From Anaerolineaceae bacterium UBA2260 (GTDB lineage Bacteria > Chloroflexota > Anaerolineae > Anaerolineales > Anaerolineaceae), in NCBI GenBank assembly GCA_002347485.1, contig DDXM01000033.1:1-31831 (forward strand): a stretch of 31,831 nucleotides of DNA, given 5' to 3'. This document shows, piece by piece, positions 16,402-24,227 of the stretch (position 1 is the stretch's first letter; every line of letters begins with the position of its first letter). Under the pieces are notes generated by a model that did no database searches, was not told the DNA's origin, and was given only the letters and a program-made list of their open reading frames with translations. A program made the position numbers and the translations under genes.

Positions 16402-16419
16402 TGTAATCCTGTTATTACA
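16402..16419. promoter_or_regulatory. Operator-like palindrome O1 at the minus-strand promoter
   Basis: The 18-base site TGTAATCCTGTTATTACA has perfect six-base inverted arms (TGTAAT and ATTACA) around a six-base centre. It begins four bases past the -10 box of the GntR-operon promoter and covers the expected transcription start. A near-identical site is found at 16577-16594. Best explained as the binding site of the locus regulator. Confidence 0.75.
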
Positions 16420-16423
16420 TCTT

Positions 16424-16452
16424 ATTATAGAAAACTTCAAGGTCGATGTCAA
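16424..16452 (-). promoter_or_regulatory. Consensus sigma-70 type promoter of the minus operon
   Basis: On the minus strand TTGACA (16447-16452) and TATAAT (16424-16429) are separated by exactly 17 bases, a perfect match to the housekeeping sigma consensus. Transcription would start near 16417 and run into the GntR gene and the 15 genes behind it. A promoter this strong needs repression, consistent with the overlapping palindrome. Confidence 0.87.
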
Positions 16453-16545
16453 TAGGATTTCCGGATGATTTCAAATTTATAGACCAACCGCACCTGGTTT
16501 GCCGTGGAGAATGTCACGAATTCTTATCTTTTAACAAGATTTCTA

Positions 16546-16574
16546 TTGAAATTTATAACAGACAAATATATAAT
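16546..16574 (+). promoter_or_regulatory. Sigma-70 type promoter of the rightward operon
   Basis: TTGAAA (16546-16551) and TATAAT (16569-16574) are spaced by 17 bases. Transcription should start near 16581, giving a leader of about 125 bases before the epimerase ATG at 16707. The remainder of the 329-base divergent region holds the two promoters, two operator-like sites and no recognisable gene. Confidence 0.82.
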
Positions 16575-16576
16575 AA

Positions 16577-16594
16577 TGTTATCCTGTAATGACA
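16577..16594. promoter_or_regulatory. Operator-like site O2 at the rightward promoter
   Basis: TGTTATCCTGTAATGACA matches site O1 at 15 of 18 positions in the same orientation. It also contains the perfect inverted repeat CCTGT-AATG-ACAGG at 16583-16596. It begins two bases past the -10 box and covers the likely transcription start, as expected for a repressor site. Confidence 0.73.
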
Positions 16595-16706
16595 GGTTGA
16601 ATGAAATAGACCTGTCTCGTATATTCTTGTAATCTGTTCACCATTGTTGTCGTTGAAAGGAAAGCGGCAATCCATATTATCACCCAATTGATCCAGGAGG
16701 AATACG

Positions 16707-17567
16707 ATGAAGGTAGGAATTGACAGCTATTGTTACCACAGGTTCTTTGGAGAGGTATACCCTGACCAGAAACCGCCGGCAAAGAACTTGACCATGGAGG
16801 ACTTTCTCAAGCGGGCTCATGAACTTGAGGTCGATGGTGTTTCGCTGGAGTCATGTTTCTTCCCGTCCTACGATATGGGCTGGTTCAAGGAATTGAAAGC
16901 CCAATTGGATGAATACAAATTTGACCGTGTTTACGCCTGGGGTCACCCGGATGGTCTCGAGCGCGGGCAGAACTGGACCGCCTACAACGAGATGGTGACC
17001 ATGATTCCATACGCCAAGGCGATCGGCGCGGATGTGATGCGCGTGGTGGGCAGCAGCCTGATGTTCCGTCACGAGCCGCACGGTCCGCAAATTGAAGCCC
17101 TGGTCAAAATGTTCAAGGAAGCCGTCAAGGTAGCCGCGGACAATGGCGTCAAGCTGGCGGTCGAGAACCACATCGATTTCACCTCCGATGAGATCCTGCG
17201 CCTGCTCACCGAGGTCGATTCACCGTATTTCGGCTTGAATTTTGACACCGGCAACTTCCTGCGCCTGCTGGATGATCCCATCGCCGGGATGGAAAAGCTG
17301 GCTCCCTATGTTCTCGCCACCCACGTCAAGGATCTGTATCCCGACAAGAATGCGAAACCGACGGACTGGTTCTTCTTCGCCGGCGTTCCGGTTGGGCAGG
17401 GACTGATCAATAACGAAGCCCTGGCAAAGCTGCTCCACAAGGCTGATTTCAAAGGCTTCCTGGCGGTCGAGATCGACCACCCGCACACTGACTGGACTGA
17501 ACGCGAAGACGAGGCGGTTGCGCTAAGCATCAAAGAACTCAAGCGCATCGCCGCTCCGCTAGTCTGA
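16707..17567 (+). CDS. Sugar phosphate isomerase/epimerase-type TIM barrel (paralogue 2)
   Basis: The 286-residue TIM barrel has likely metal ligands Glu153 (AVENH), Asp180 (LNFDTGN), His206 (ATHVKD) and Glu255 (AVEIDHPH), the usual E-D-H-E set of epimerases such as tagatose 3-epimerase and YcjR. AGGAGGA lies just ahead of the ATG. It is the first gene of the rightward operon, under a strong promoter and operator, and is followed 53 bases later by a Gfo dehydrogenase, the pairing seen in keto-sugar pathways. A 3-keto-sugar epimerase or a beta-eliminating lyase are both possible. It groups with neither the 3796/30856 pair nor the 27810/28719 pair. Confidence 0.87.
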   Translation: MKVGIDSYCYHRFFGEVYPDQKPPAKNLTMEDFLKRAHELEVDGVSLESCFFPSYDMGWFKELKAQLDEYKFDRVYAWGHPDGLERGQNWTAYNEMVTMIPYAKAIGADVMRVVGSSLMFRHEPHGPQIEALVKMFKEAVKVAADNGVKLAVENHIDFTSDEILRLLTEVDSPYFGLNFDTGNFLRLLDDPIAGMEKLAPYVLATHVKDLYPDKNAKPTDWFFFAGVPVGQGLINNEALAKLLHKADFKGFLAVEIDHPHTDWTEREDEAVALSIKELKRIAAPLV

Positions 17568-17620
17568 TTGACCGTAATTCACACACATTCGAACGCGAAA
17601 AGTCGAAAGGAGCGTGAATA

Positions 17621-18784
17621 GTGAAAGAAGTGAATGTTGCCATTATCGGCACTAAGTTCATGGGCAAGGCGCACAGCAACGCCTGGCTTGGCGCGCCACG
17701 GTTCTTCCAGGTTGGGCTGAAACCAGTCCTCAAGGTGGCGTGTGGCCAGGATCCCAAGGGAACGAAAGAGTTTGCCGACAACTGGGGCTGGCAAGAAGTT
17801 GAAACGGATTGGAAAAGGGTAGTAGAACGCCCGGATGTGGATATCATCGATGTCTGTACGCCCACCTATCTGCACAAAGAGATCGTTATAGCTGCCGCGC
17901 AAAACGGTAAGCAGATCTTCTGCGAAAAACCGATCGCGTTGAACTATGCGGAAGCCAAGGAAATGTACGAAGCGGCGGAAAAAGCGGGTGTGCTGCATTA
18001 CCTCAACCATAACTACCGCCGCACCCCGGCCATCGCCTTCGCAAAATCGCTGATCGAAAGAGGAAAGCTTGGTCAGATCTTCCACTGGCGTGGCACCTAT
18101 CTGCAGGACTGGATCACCGACCCCAACTTCCCGCTCACCTGGCATTTGCAGAAAAAATACGCCGGAGCCGGACCGCACTACGATCTCAACTCGCACAGCG
18201 TTGACCTTGCCCGTTATCTTATCGGGGATGTGGATTCGGTGGCCGCGATGATGAAAACTTTTGTCACCGAACGACCTTTGCCGGGAGCCGGCGCGGGCAC
18301 ATTTAAGTCCGGCTCCACTTCCGCGGAAACAGGCCAGGTGACGGTGGATGACGCCGCCTTCATGGTGGTTGAGTTTGCCAACGGTGCGCTTGGCGCATTC
18401 GAATCCAGCCGCTTCGCTTCAGGGCGCAAGAACTACAACTATTTCGAGATCTACGGCAGCAAGGGAAGCCTCATCTTCAACCTGGAGCGCATGAACGAGC
18501 TGCAGTATCTCAACCTTGAAGACCCGGCGGACGAGCAGGGCTTCAGGACCATCCTCGTGACCAATGCCACTCATCCGTATGTAGCTGCCTGGTGGCCACC
18601 CGGTCATATCATCGGCTATGAACACGGGTTCACCCACGCCGTGGTTGATTTCTTGAACGCGCTCGAAAAAGGCACGAAGATTACCCCCAACCTTTATGAT
18701 GGCCTGAAGGACATGCAGGTGCTTGAAGCTGCCATCATATCCGCCAGGGAAGGGCGCAAGGTCACAGTTTCAGAAGTTAAGTGA
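17621..18784 (+). CDS. Gfo/Idh/MocA oxidoreductase (glycoside-dehydrogenase type)
   Basis: The 387-residue protein starts at a GTG with AAAGGAG eight bases upstream. It has the Rossmann-type GTKFMG at 10-15, CEKP at 101-104, HNYRRTP at 130-136, TYLQDW at 159-164, and the catalytic stretch HYDLNSHSVD with Asp188 and His192. It shares the YLQDW motif, an A/S-GRKN stretch and FEI-x-GSK with the Gfo protein at 29670, so both probably belong to one subfamily that oxidises a pyranose or glycoside hydroxyl. No Tat signal is visible, so it acts in the cytoplasm. It follows the paralogue 2 epimerase and precedes an isomerase gene. Confidence 0.9.
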   Translation: MKEVNVAIIGTKFMGKAHSNAWLGAPRFFQVGLKPVLKVACGQDPKGTKEFADNWGWQEVETDWKRVVERPDVDIIDVCTPTYLHKEIVIAAAQNGKQIFCEKPIALNYAEAKEMYEAAEKAGVLHYLNHNYRRTPAIAFAKSLIERGKLGQIFHWRGTYLQDWITDPNFPLTWHLQKKYAGAGPHYDLNSHSVDLARYLIGDVDSVAAMMKTFVTERPLPGAGAGTFKSGSTSAETGQVTVDDAAFMVVEFANGALGAFESSRFASGRKNYNYFEIYGSKGSLIFNLERMNELQYLNLEDPADEQGFRTILVTNATHPYVAAWWPPGHIIGYEHGFTHAVVDFLNALEKGTKITPNLYDGLKDMQVLEAAIISAREGRKVTVSEVK

Positions 18785-18790
18785 TGTTTC

Positions 18791-18819
18791 CCGGGACGGG
18801 GTCAATCGCCTCGTCCCGG
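18791..18819 (+). terminator. Hairpin between dehydrogenase and isomerase genes, possible partial terminator
   Basis: Perfect eight-base arms CCGGGACG (18791-18798) and CGTCCCGG (18812-18819) flank a 13-base loop. The downstream sequence is T-rich (TATTTATTTCC) but not a clean U-tract. It likely reduces readthrough into the next gene or protects the upstream mRNA end rather than ending transcription fully, since no promoter is seen before the next gene. Confidence 0.6.
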
Positions 18820-18843
18820 TATTTATTTCCTCGGAGCGTAATC

Positions 18844-20175
18844 ATGAAGGCAATCCTTGTTCCAGTATTTTTCAATTCAGCCGAAGATCCCGAGTTCGTC
18901 AGTCACCTGGCAGCGCTTAAAGACCTGCTATCGGATGTGGTGGATTTTCAAGCGCCAGCCGCGTTAGGTGGGCAGATCCCGCCTACCGACGGGGTAATTT
19001 TCCCTCAGATGCTGGGCGACGCTTACCGCCGGTTGCAGGAATTCAAGCAACTACCTCAGCCAATCATGGTGGTGACCTCTGAATTTGGCACGGTTTCGAT
19101 GTGGGACTGGGAGATCAATACCTACCTGAATGCCAATGGCGTCAAAGTGATCGCGCCCTATACGCTGGAAAAAACAAAGCAAGCCTGCCGCGCGTTCGCT
19201 TTACGACGGGAGCTGCGCCAGGGGAAGTTCCTGGTCTATCAGGATAAGCCCGCCAGCGGCGGCAAGCAGGACCCGATCTTTAAGCGTTTCTACTGGTGGG
19301 AACCCGAATGTGTCGAGTCCATAGAACAGCGCTTCGGGTTAAAGGTCGTGAAAAAGAGCTTCAAGCAACTGGCGGAAGACGCGCGTGCCATCCCTGATGA
19401 GGAAGCCAGTAAAGTGTGGGCTGAGCGGGCAGGGCGAACCCCAACTACCAACCTGACCCACCAGGCAATCCTCAGCGCCATCAAGTTGTATATGAAAATC
19501 AAAGCAGATCTTGACGCTGACCCCTCGATTCTGGCGGCGGGCATGAACTGTCTGAATGAATCTCATTTCTGTGAAACCACTCCCTGCCTGGCGTGGAACC
19601 TGCTATATGAGGAGCGGCGCATGATCTGGGGTTGTGAGGGAGACATTGTTTCCATGCTCACCGAGCTGCTCATCGAACGCACGCTTGAGTCGCCAGTGAT
19701 GATGACCAACCTGTATCCTTTCCTGATGGGAAAAGCCGCGCTTAAGCATGAGAATATCCCTTACTTCCCCACGGTTGAGGGTGACCCGGCGAACCATGTG
19801 CTGGCGGCTCACTGCGGGTATTTTGGGGTGGTGCCGCAATCCTTCGCGACGCAATGGACTTTGCGCAAGAAAGTGCTGGCGATCGTGGATGAAAACTCTC
19901 ATGCCATCGACGCACGCATCGCGGAGGGTCCCGTGACCCTGGTCAAGTTGACCCCGCCTTTCGATAGGTGGAGCGTGATCGAGGGAACCCTGCATAAATA
20001 TGCTCAATTCGAGAACTCCGACTGCCTGAACGGCGCGGTCATCGAAGTCCCCAATGGCCCCAAAATGGTGGATGAGGTGGTGTCGCACCATTACATCTTT
20101 TCAACCGGGCACAACCTCAATTCCCTGCGCATGGTATCGAAGGTGTTCGACCTGGCCTGCCTGACGCTCGAATAA
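18844..20175 (+). CDS. L-fucose/L-arabinose isomerase-like protein
   Basis: The 443-residue protein resembles the short fucose-isomerase-like family. Motifs at expected positions are MNCLNESHF at 234-242, GCEGDIVSML at 263-272 (likely metal-binding Glu and Asp), AHCGYFG at 322-328, and a C-terminal HHY at 415-417. The family isomerises aldoses to ketoses with a divalent metal, although some members near other pathways do other keto-enol reactions. The start at 18844 has CGGAG eight bases upstream; an in-frame start at 18781 overlaps the dehydrogenase stop and the hairpin and is unlikely. It is the last gene before the second promoter region, so it closes the first rightward unit. Confidence 0.83.
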   Translation: MKAILVPVFFNSAEDPEFVSHLAALKDLLSDVVDFQAPAALGGQIPPTDGVIFPQMLGDAYRRLQEFKQLPQPIMVVTSEFGTVSMWDWEINTYLNANGVKVIAPYTLEKTKQACRAFALRRELRQGKFLVYQDKPASGGKQDPIFKRFYWWEPECVESIEQRFGLKVVKKSFKQLAEDARAIPDEEASKVWAERAGRTPTTNLTHQAILSAIKLYMKIKADLDADPSILAAGMNCLNESHFCETTPCLAWNLLYEERRMIWGCEGDIVSMLTELLIERTLESPVMMTNLYPFLMGKAALKHENIPYFPTVEGDPANHVLAAHCGYFGVVPQSFATQWTLRKKVLAIVDENSHAIDARIAEGPVTLVKLTPPFDRWSVIEGTLHKYAQFENSDCLNGAVIEVPNGPKMVDEVVSHHYIFSTGHNLNSLRMVSKVFDLACLTLE

Positions 20176-20268
20176 CTTTTTTCGTTATTTGACGACAATC
20201 GAATTATGTATTTATATGCTTAGATATGACACAAGAAGTTAAAAGTTTGCATAAATTAAGAAAAACTA

Positions 20269-20296
20269 TTGACTTTTATTTGCAAGTTGCTATAAT
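20269..20296 (+). promoter_or_regulatory. Sigma-70 type promoter of the ROK/transporter operon
   Basis: TTGACT (20269-20274) and TATAAT (20291-20296) are 16 bases apart. The transcription start would be near 20303, leaving a leader of about 150 bases before the ROK gene. This lies in the 279-base gap 20176-20454, where I see no gene and no clear terminator for the upstream isomerase gene. Confidence 0.8.
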
Positions 20297-20300
20297 GATT

Positions 20301-20318
20301 GCATCACCTGTAATTACA
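20301..20318. promoter_or_regulatory. Operator-like site O3 at the ROK/transporter promoter
   Basis: The right 12 bases, CCTGTAATTACA, match O1 and O2 at 11 of 12 positions each, and contain the perfect 10-base palindrome TGTAATTACA (20309-20318). The left third is poorly conserved. It begins four bases past the -10 box, the same placement as at the other two promoters. Confidence 0.62.
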
Positions 20319-20454
20319 ACTTGATTGATTTTGGTCTACAGCTCTAACACAAGGAAGACCCTCGTTCGTTGATCAGTTTTTGATTTACACGAATCGCAAG
20401 TAGTCGTTCGCTTGTAAAAAAAATCACAAGAGGATAGGTACTGCTGAAACTGCA

Positions 20455-21765
20455 ATGGGTATTAATCGGGTGCTGAGCAATAAAAAGAATAGTGGCAACG
20501 GGTTTGCGACAGATATCCCCTCGCAGACCTCGCTCGAAGAATATCAGCATCACCTCCTCATTAATCGGGCAGAGAAAGAAATTATCGATCTGATCCGTAC
20601 TCGTCCTGGTCTCACCAAAGGGGATCTGGTCGATTACACCGAATATTCACGCACAAAAATCTCGAGCTGCGTGGATAACCTCATTCTTAAAAAATATATT
20701 GTTGAGAATGACGAAACAGAGTATTCTGGTGGCCGGCGATCTCGCACGTTCAGCATCAACGGCAGGCTGGGACTTCTGGCAGGGATTGATATCGGCGCTA
20801 CCAGCATCGATATCGCCGTCGCGGACTTATCACGCAAGGTATTGATCCGCAGGGCTGAGCCCGCCCAGGTGCGCCAAGGTCCGATCAAGATCCTCGGCCG
20901 GGTGAGCACGCTGCTGGAAAGCATGGTCGAAGAGATCGGTTTTTCAACGGACGACGTGCTTGGGATCGGAATAGGCGTTCCTGGGCCAGTGGATTTTCAG
21001 CGCGGGATAGTGATCTCACCCCCCATCATGCCCGGTTGGGACAAATATCCCATTATTCAAACGGTGTCGCAATGGTTTCCACGTGCCAATATCGTGGTTG
21101 ACAATGATGTGAACGTGATGGCGCTGGGCGAACTTTACGCCGGAAACGGCAAGGGGATCGAAAATCTAATCTTTGTAAAGATCGGCACCGGCATTGGCGC
21201 TGGAATCATCTGCAAAGGCGAGATCTATCGTGGTGCCAGCGGCTGCGCCGGCGATATCGGGCATATTAGTGTGACAAAATCCGGGCCAATATGCCATTGC
21301 GGCAACAAAGGTTGCCTTGAATCCCTGGCGAGCGGACCGGCGATGGCGGAGCGGGCTTTATTCGCCGCTGAAGCCGGAAAAAGCCCAATTTTGTTGGACC
21401 GTTACGCTGCCAATGGGAACCGCTTATCGGCAGAGGATATCGGTTTTGGCGCGCGCGAAGGAGACCAACTTTCTATTGAGATCATCCGCGAAAGCGGCGA
21501 AATGGTTGGTGACGTGCTGGCCAGCCTGGTAAATTTCTTTAACCCGGAAATGATCGTGATCGGAGGCGGGGTGAGCAACCTGGGGAACCTTTTGCTCTCT
21601 TCGATTCGCCAGGCGGTGTTACGCCGCTCGCTGCCACTCGCCACGCGCAACCTGGATATCGTTTTTTCAGGGATCGGCACGGATGCTGGAGTGATCGGCG
21701 CAGTCAACCTGGCGTTCGATCATCTCTTTGTGGTCATGACCACCGGTGAGGTGGGTGTTGGATGA
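20455..21765 (+). CDS. ROK-family transcriptional repressor
   Basis: The 436-residue protein has an N-terminal winged helix (about residues 38-85; PGLTKGDLVDYTEYSRTKISS covers the recognition region, given here only by position 51-71) and a ROK sugar-kinase-like domain from about 107. In the latter are DIGATS at 112-117, DNDVN at 216-220, GHIS at 269-272, and the zinc site CHCGNKGCLE at 280-289. ROK repressors usually sense free sugars or sugar phosphates. The ATG is weakly served: AGAGGATAGG lies 16 or more bases upstream, so the start is not certain. It heads the transporter operon, and its stop overlaps the ribosome site of the next gene, so the two are coupled. Confidence 0.9.
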   Translation: MGINRVLSNKKNSGNGFATDIPSQTSLEEYQHHLLINRAEKEIIDLIRTRPGLTKGDLVDYTEYSRTKISSCVDNLILKKYIVENDETEYSGGRRSRTFSINGRLGLLAGIDIGATSIDIAVADLSRKVLIRRAEPAQVRQGPIKILGRVSTLLESMVEEIGFSTDDVLGIGIGVPGPVDFQRGIVISPPIMPGWDKYPIIQTVSQWFPRANIVVDNDVNVMALGELYAGNGKGIENLIFVKIGTGIGAGIICKGEIYRGASGCAGDIGHISVTKSGPICHCGNKGCLESLASGPAMAERALFAAEAGKSPILLDRYAANGNRLSAEDIGFGAREGDQLSIEIIRESGEMVGDVLASLVNFFNPEMIVIGGGVSNLGNLLLSSIRQAVLRRSLPLATRNLDIVFSGIGTDAGVIGAVNLAFDHLFVVMTTGEVGVG

Positions 21766-21775
21766 GGAGTATTGC

Positions 21776-22624
21776 ATGAGATTTGGCGTTAATACTTTCG
21801 TCTGGGTGTCGCCGTGCACCACGCAGGCAGTGGAAGAGCTCGCCCCACGCGTCAGGGAAATGGGATTTGATATCCTCGAACTTTCCGTCGAAAATCCTGC
21901 GCTCATCGATGTGAACCGTGTAAAACAAATCCTGGACGCAAATGACTTACAGCCCATCGTGTGCGGCGCGTTTGGCCCAGACCGCGACCTCGCGAGCGCC
22001 AAACCGCAATACGTAGAGAACGCAAAAACCTATATCCGCTGGTTGATCGACGCGGCGGTCGCGCTTGGCTCAGCGGTGGTGTGCGGCCCCATGTACTCCT
22101 CAGTGGGTAAGGCTCACCTGGAGGATGAGGGTGAGCGTAAGGCGGAATGGCAGCGCGCGGTGAACAATGTTCGGGAAATGGCACAGTATGCCAAACCGAG
22201 GGGTGTCAAACTGGCGCTTGAAACGCTGAATCGCTTTGAAACTGACCTCCTCAATGTGGTTTCGCAAGGCAATCAGTTTATCGATCAAACGGGGATGGAA
22301 AATGTTGGTTTCCATCTGGACACCTTCCATATGCATCTTGAGGAGAAGAACAGTGGTGACGCGATTCGAGATGCGGGTGACAGAATATTCCACTTCCACG
22401 CCTGCGAGAACGACCGCGGAGTACCGGGCACCGGTCAGGTGCATTGGGAGGAAGTGGCTCACGCACTTAAGGTAGTTGGATACGACGGCCCGGTGGTCAT
22501 CGAGTCTTTCACTTCGCAGGTGAAAGAGATCGCCCGCGCGGTGTGTATCTGGCGGGAGATTGCGCCAAGCCAGGATGCCATAGCCAGCGATGGACTGAAA
22601 TTCTTAAAACAGCTTCTCGCTTGA
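21776..22624 (+). CDS. D-tagatose 3-epimerase/psicose epimerase-type protein (paralogue 3)
   Basis: The 282-residue TIM barrel matches the ketose 3-epimerase family better than any other epimerase here: LETLNRFET with Glu149, HLDTFHMH with Asp182, HFHACENDRGVPGTG with His208 and a substrate-binding Arg, and VIESF with Glu243. These enzymes epimerise free ketohexoses or ketopentoses at C3 using Mn or Co. The ATG at 21776 is preceded by GAGGAG with six bases of spacing; the frame open from 21746 overlaps the ROK gene and is not needed. Lying between the ROK regulator and the transporter, it probably acts early on the imported sugar. Confidence 0.9.
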   Translation: MRFGVNTFVWVSPCTTQAVEELAPRVREMGFDILELSVENPALIDVNRVKQILDANDLQPIVCGAFGPDRDLASAKPQYVENAKTYIRWLIDAAVALGSAVVCGPMYSSVGKAHLEDEGERKAEWQRAVNNVREMAQYAKPRGVKLALETLNRFETDLLNVVSQGNQFIDQTGMENVGFHLDTFHMHLEEKNSGDAIRDAGDRIFHFHACENDRGVPGTGQVHWEEVAHALKVVGYDGPVVIESFTSQVKEIARAVCIWREIAPSQDAIASDGLKFLKQLLA

Positions 22625-22645
22625 TAACAATTTAAAGAGGCAAGC

Positions 22646-24226
22646 ATGACTGACAAACAAGAAATCATTCAAGAAGAATCCAATGTGAAACCTCTTCTCG
22701 AGGTCCGTTGCATTACAAAGAAGTTCCCCGGTGTGCAGGCATTGGATGATGTATCTTTGCAGTTTTACAGCGGTGAAGTCCACGCGGTTGTTGGTGAAAA
22801 TGGGGCTGGCAAATCAACGCTGATGAAAATATTGGCTGGTGCTTACACTCCAGACTCCGGTGATATTCTCCTGGATGGCGTAAAGGTTTCCTTCTCTCAC
22901 CCGAGCGAAGCGCAACACAAAGGAATCAGTATCATTTATCAGGAATTCAACCTTTTACCGGAAAGAACGGTTGCCTACAACATCTTTCTTGGTCGCGAAC
23001 CGACCAAAGCCGGGGTAATAGACATCCGAAAAATGAACCGGGATGCCAAAGAAGTGCTGAAGGAAATTGGCATTGATAAAATTATTTCTCCAACGGCCGT
23101 AGTCAGCAGCCTTTCGGTGGCAGAGCAGCAACTGGTCGAAATTGCCAAAGCGATCTCATTCAAATCTCAAGTCTTGATCATGGATGAACCGACAGCCGCA
23201 TTAACCTACACCGAAGTTAATCTGCTCGACAATCTGATCAAACGTTTAAAAACCAGGGGTATGGCGATTATTTTCATCTCTCACCGGTTGATCGAGGTTT
23301 TCGCTATTGCTGAAAAGATCACGGTGTTGAAAGACGGAAAACTGGTTGGCACAGTAATGACTAAAGATGTCAATCCCGAACAACTGGTTCAGATGATGGT
23401 GGGACGGGAACTTGATCACTATTTCCCGCCCCTTGGGCAACCGGAAGACTTTGGAGAAGTCGTTCTGAGTGTCCGTGGTGCTTCCAACCAATTGATCCAC
23501 GACATCAGTTTCGATTTACGTAAAGGTGAGGTGCTAGGTGTGGCAGGTTTGCAAGGTTCTGGAAGGACAGAACTGGCCCAGGCGTTGTTTGGAGTGGAAC
23601 CCTTTAAAACCGGTACGCTCACCATCAATGGGAAAACATCAAAGTTTCGCCAACCATATTTTGCCATTAAGAACAGGATCGGGTTTGTTACTGAGGATCG
23701 AAAATCTGAGGGAATTTTTTCCCGCCAGCCGATCCGGGATAACATGCTTTTGACCATTCGGTCGATCAGGAATATGTTTGGCCTGATCCACAAAGATGGA
23801 ACCCTCCGGGATCGAAAAATCGTACCGACACTCGGTAATCAGCTTGATATTAGAACCTCTTCCTATGATCGGGATGTGCAGTTCCTGAGTGGTGGAAACC
23901 AGCAGAAGGTTGTTCTTGCCAAATGGCTGGCATCCAACGCCAAGATCTTCATATTTGACGAACCAACCCGCGGGATTGATGTGGAATCAAAGGCTAGCAT
24001 CCACGATATGATTCGTGGATTGGCCAAACAAGGCACAGCCATTTTGATGATCTCCTCAGAACTTCCAGAAGTGATTGGAATGAGCGACCGCATCCTGGTG
24101 ATGGCAGATCGCACACTGATGGGGGAATTGCCTGCGAAAGCCTCTGAAGAGGAAATAATGTTAATGGCTACCGGACACAAAAAGATTGGCAATTCAGCTG
24201 AAACCTCCGCGGTAGGAAAGGAATAA
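22646..24226 (+). CDS. CUT2-type sugar ABC transporter, double ATP-binding protein (RbsA/MglA family)
   Basis: The 526-residue protein has two fused ABC domains. In the first are Walker A GENGAGKS at 50-57, signature LSVAEQQ at 156-162 and Walker B LIMDEP at 177-182. The second has a degenerate Walker A, GLQGSGRTE at 301-309, then LSGGNQQ at 414-420 and FIFDEP at 435-440. This asymmetric arrangement is typical of RbsA, MglA and XylG, the ATPases of monosaccharide importers. The stop is one base from the first permease start. Its base composition looks more AT-rich than the flanking enzyme genes (one 60-base line counted by eye, 23041-23100, is 25/60 GC). Confidence 0.95.
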   Translation: MTDKQEIIQEESNVKPLLEVRCITKKFPGVQALDDVSLQFYSGEVHAVVGENGAGKSTLMKILAGAYTPDSGDILLDGVKVSFSHPSEAQHKGISIIYQEFNLLPERTVAYNIFLGREPTKAGVIDIRKMNRDAKEVLKEIGIDKIISPTAVVSSLSVAEQQLVEIAKAISFKSQVLIMDEPTAALTYTEVNLLDNLIKRLKTRGMAIIFISHRLIEVFAIAEKITVLKDGKLVGTVMTKDVNPEQLVQMMVGRELDHYFPPLGQPEDFGEVVLSVRGASNQLIHDISFDLRKGEVLGVAGLQGSGRTELAQALFGVEPFKTGTLTINGKTSKFRQPYFAIKNRIGFVTEDRKSEGIFSRQPIRDNMLLTIRSIRNMFGLIHKDGTLRDRKIVPTLGNQLDIRTSSYDRDVQFLSGGNQQKVVLAKWLASNAKIFIFDEPTRGIDVESKASIHDMIRGLAKQGTAILMISSELPEVIGMSDRILVMADRTLMGELPAKASEEEIMLMATGHKKIGNSAETSAVGKE

Positions 24227-24227
24227 G

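Noticed and set aside
20164..20195. Terminator after the isomerase gene
   Set aside because: AATAAC and GTTATT arms flank a T-rich loop, but the stem is six AT-rich pairs and no U-tract follows.
20303..20454. Riboswitch in the ROK leader
   Set aside because: The leader is about 150 bases, but I find no conserved riboswitch core and only short, weak inverted repeats.
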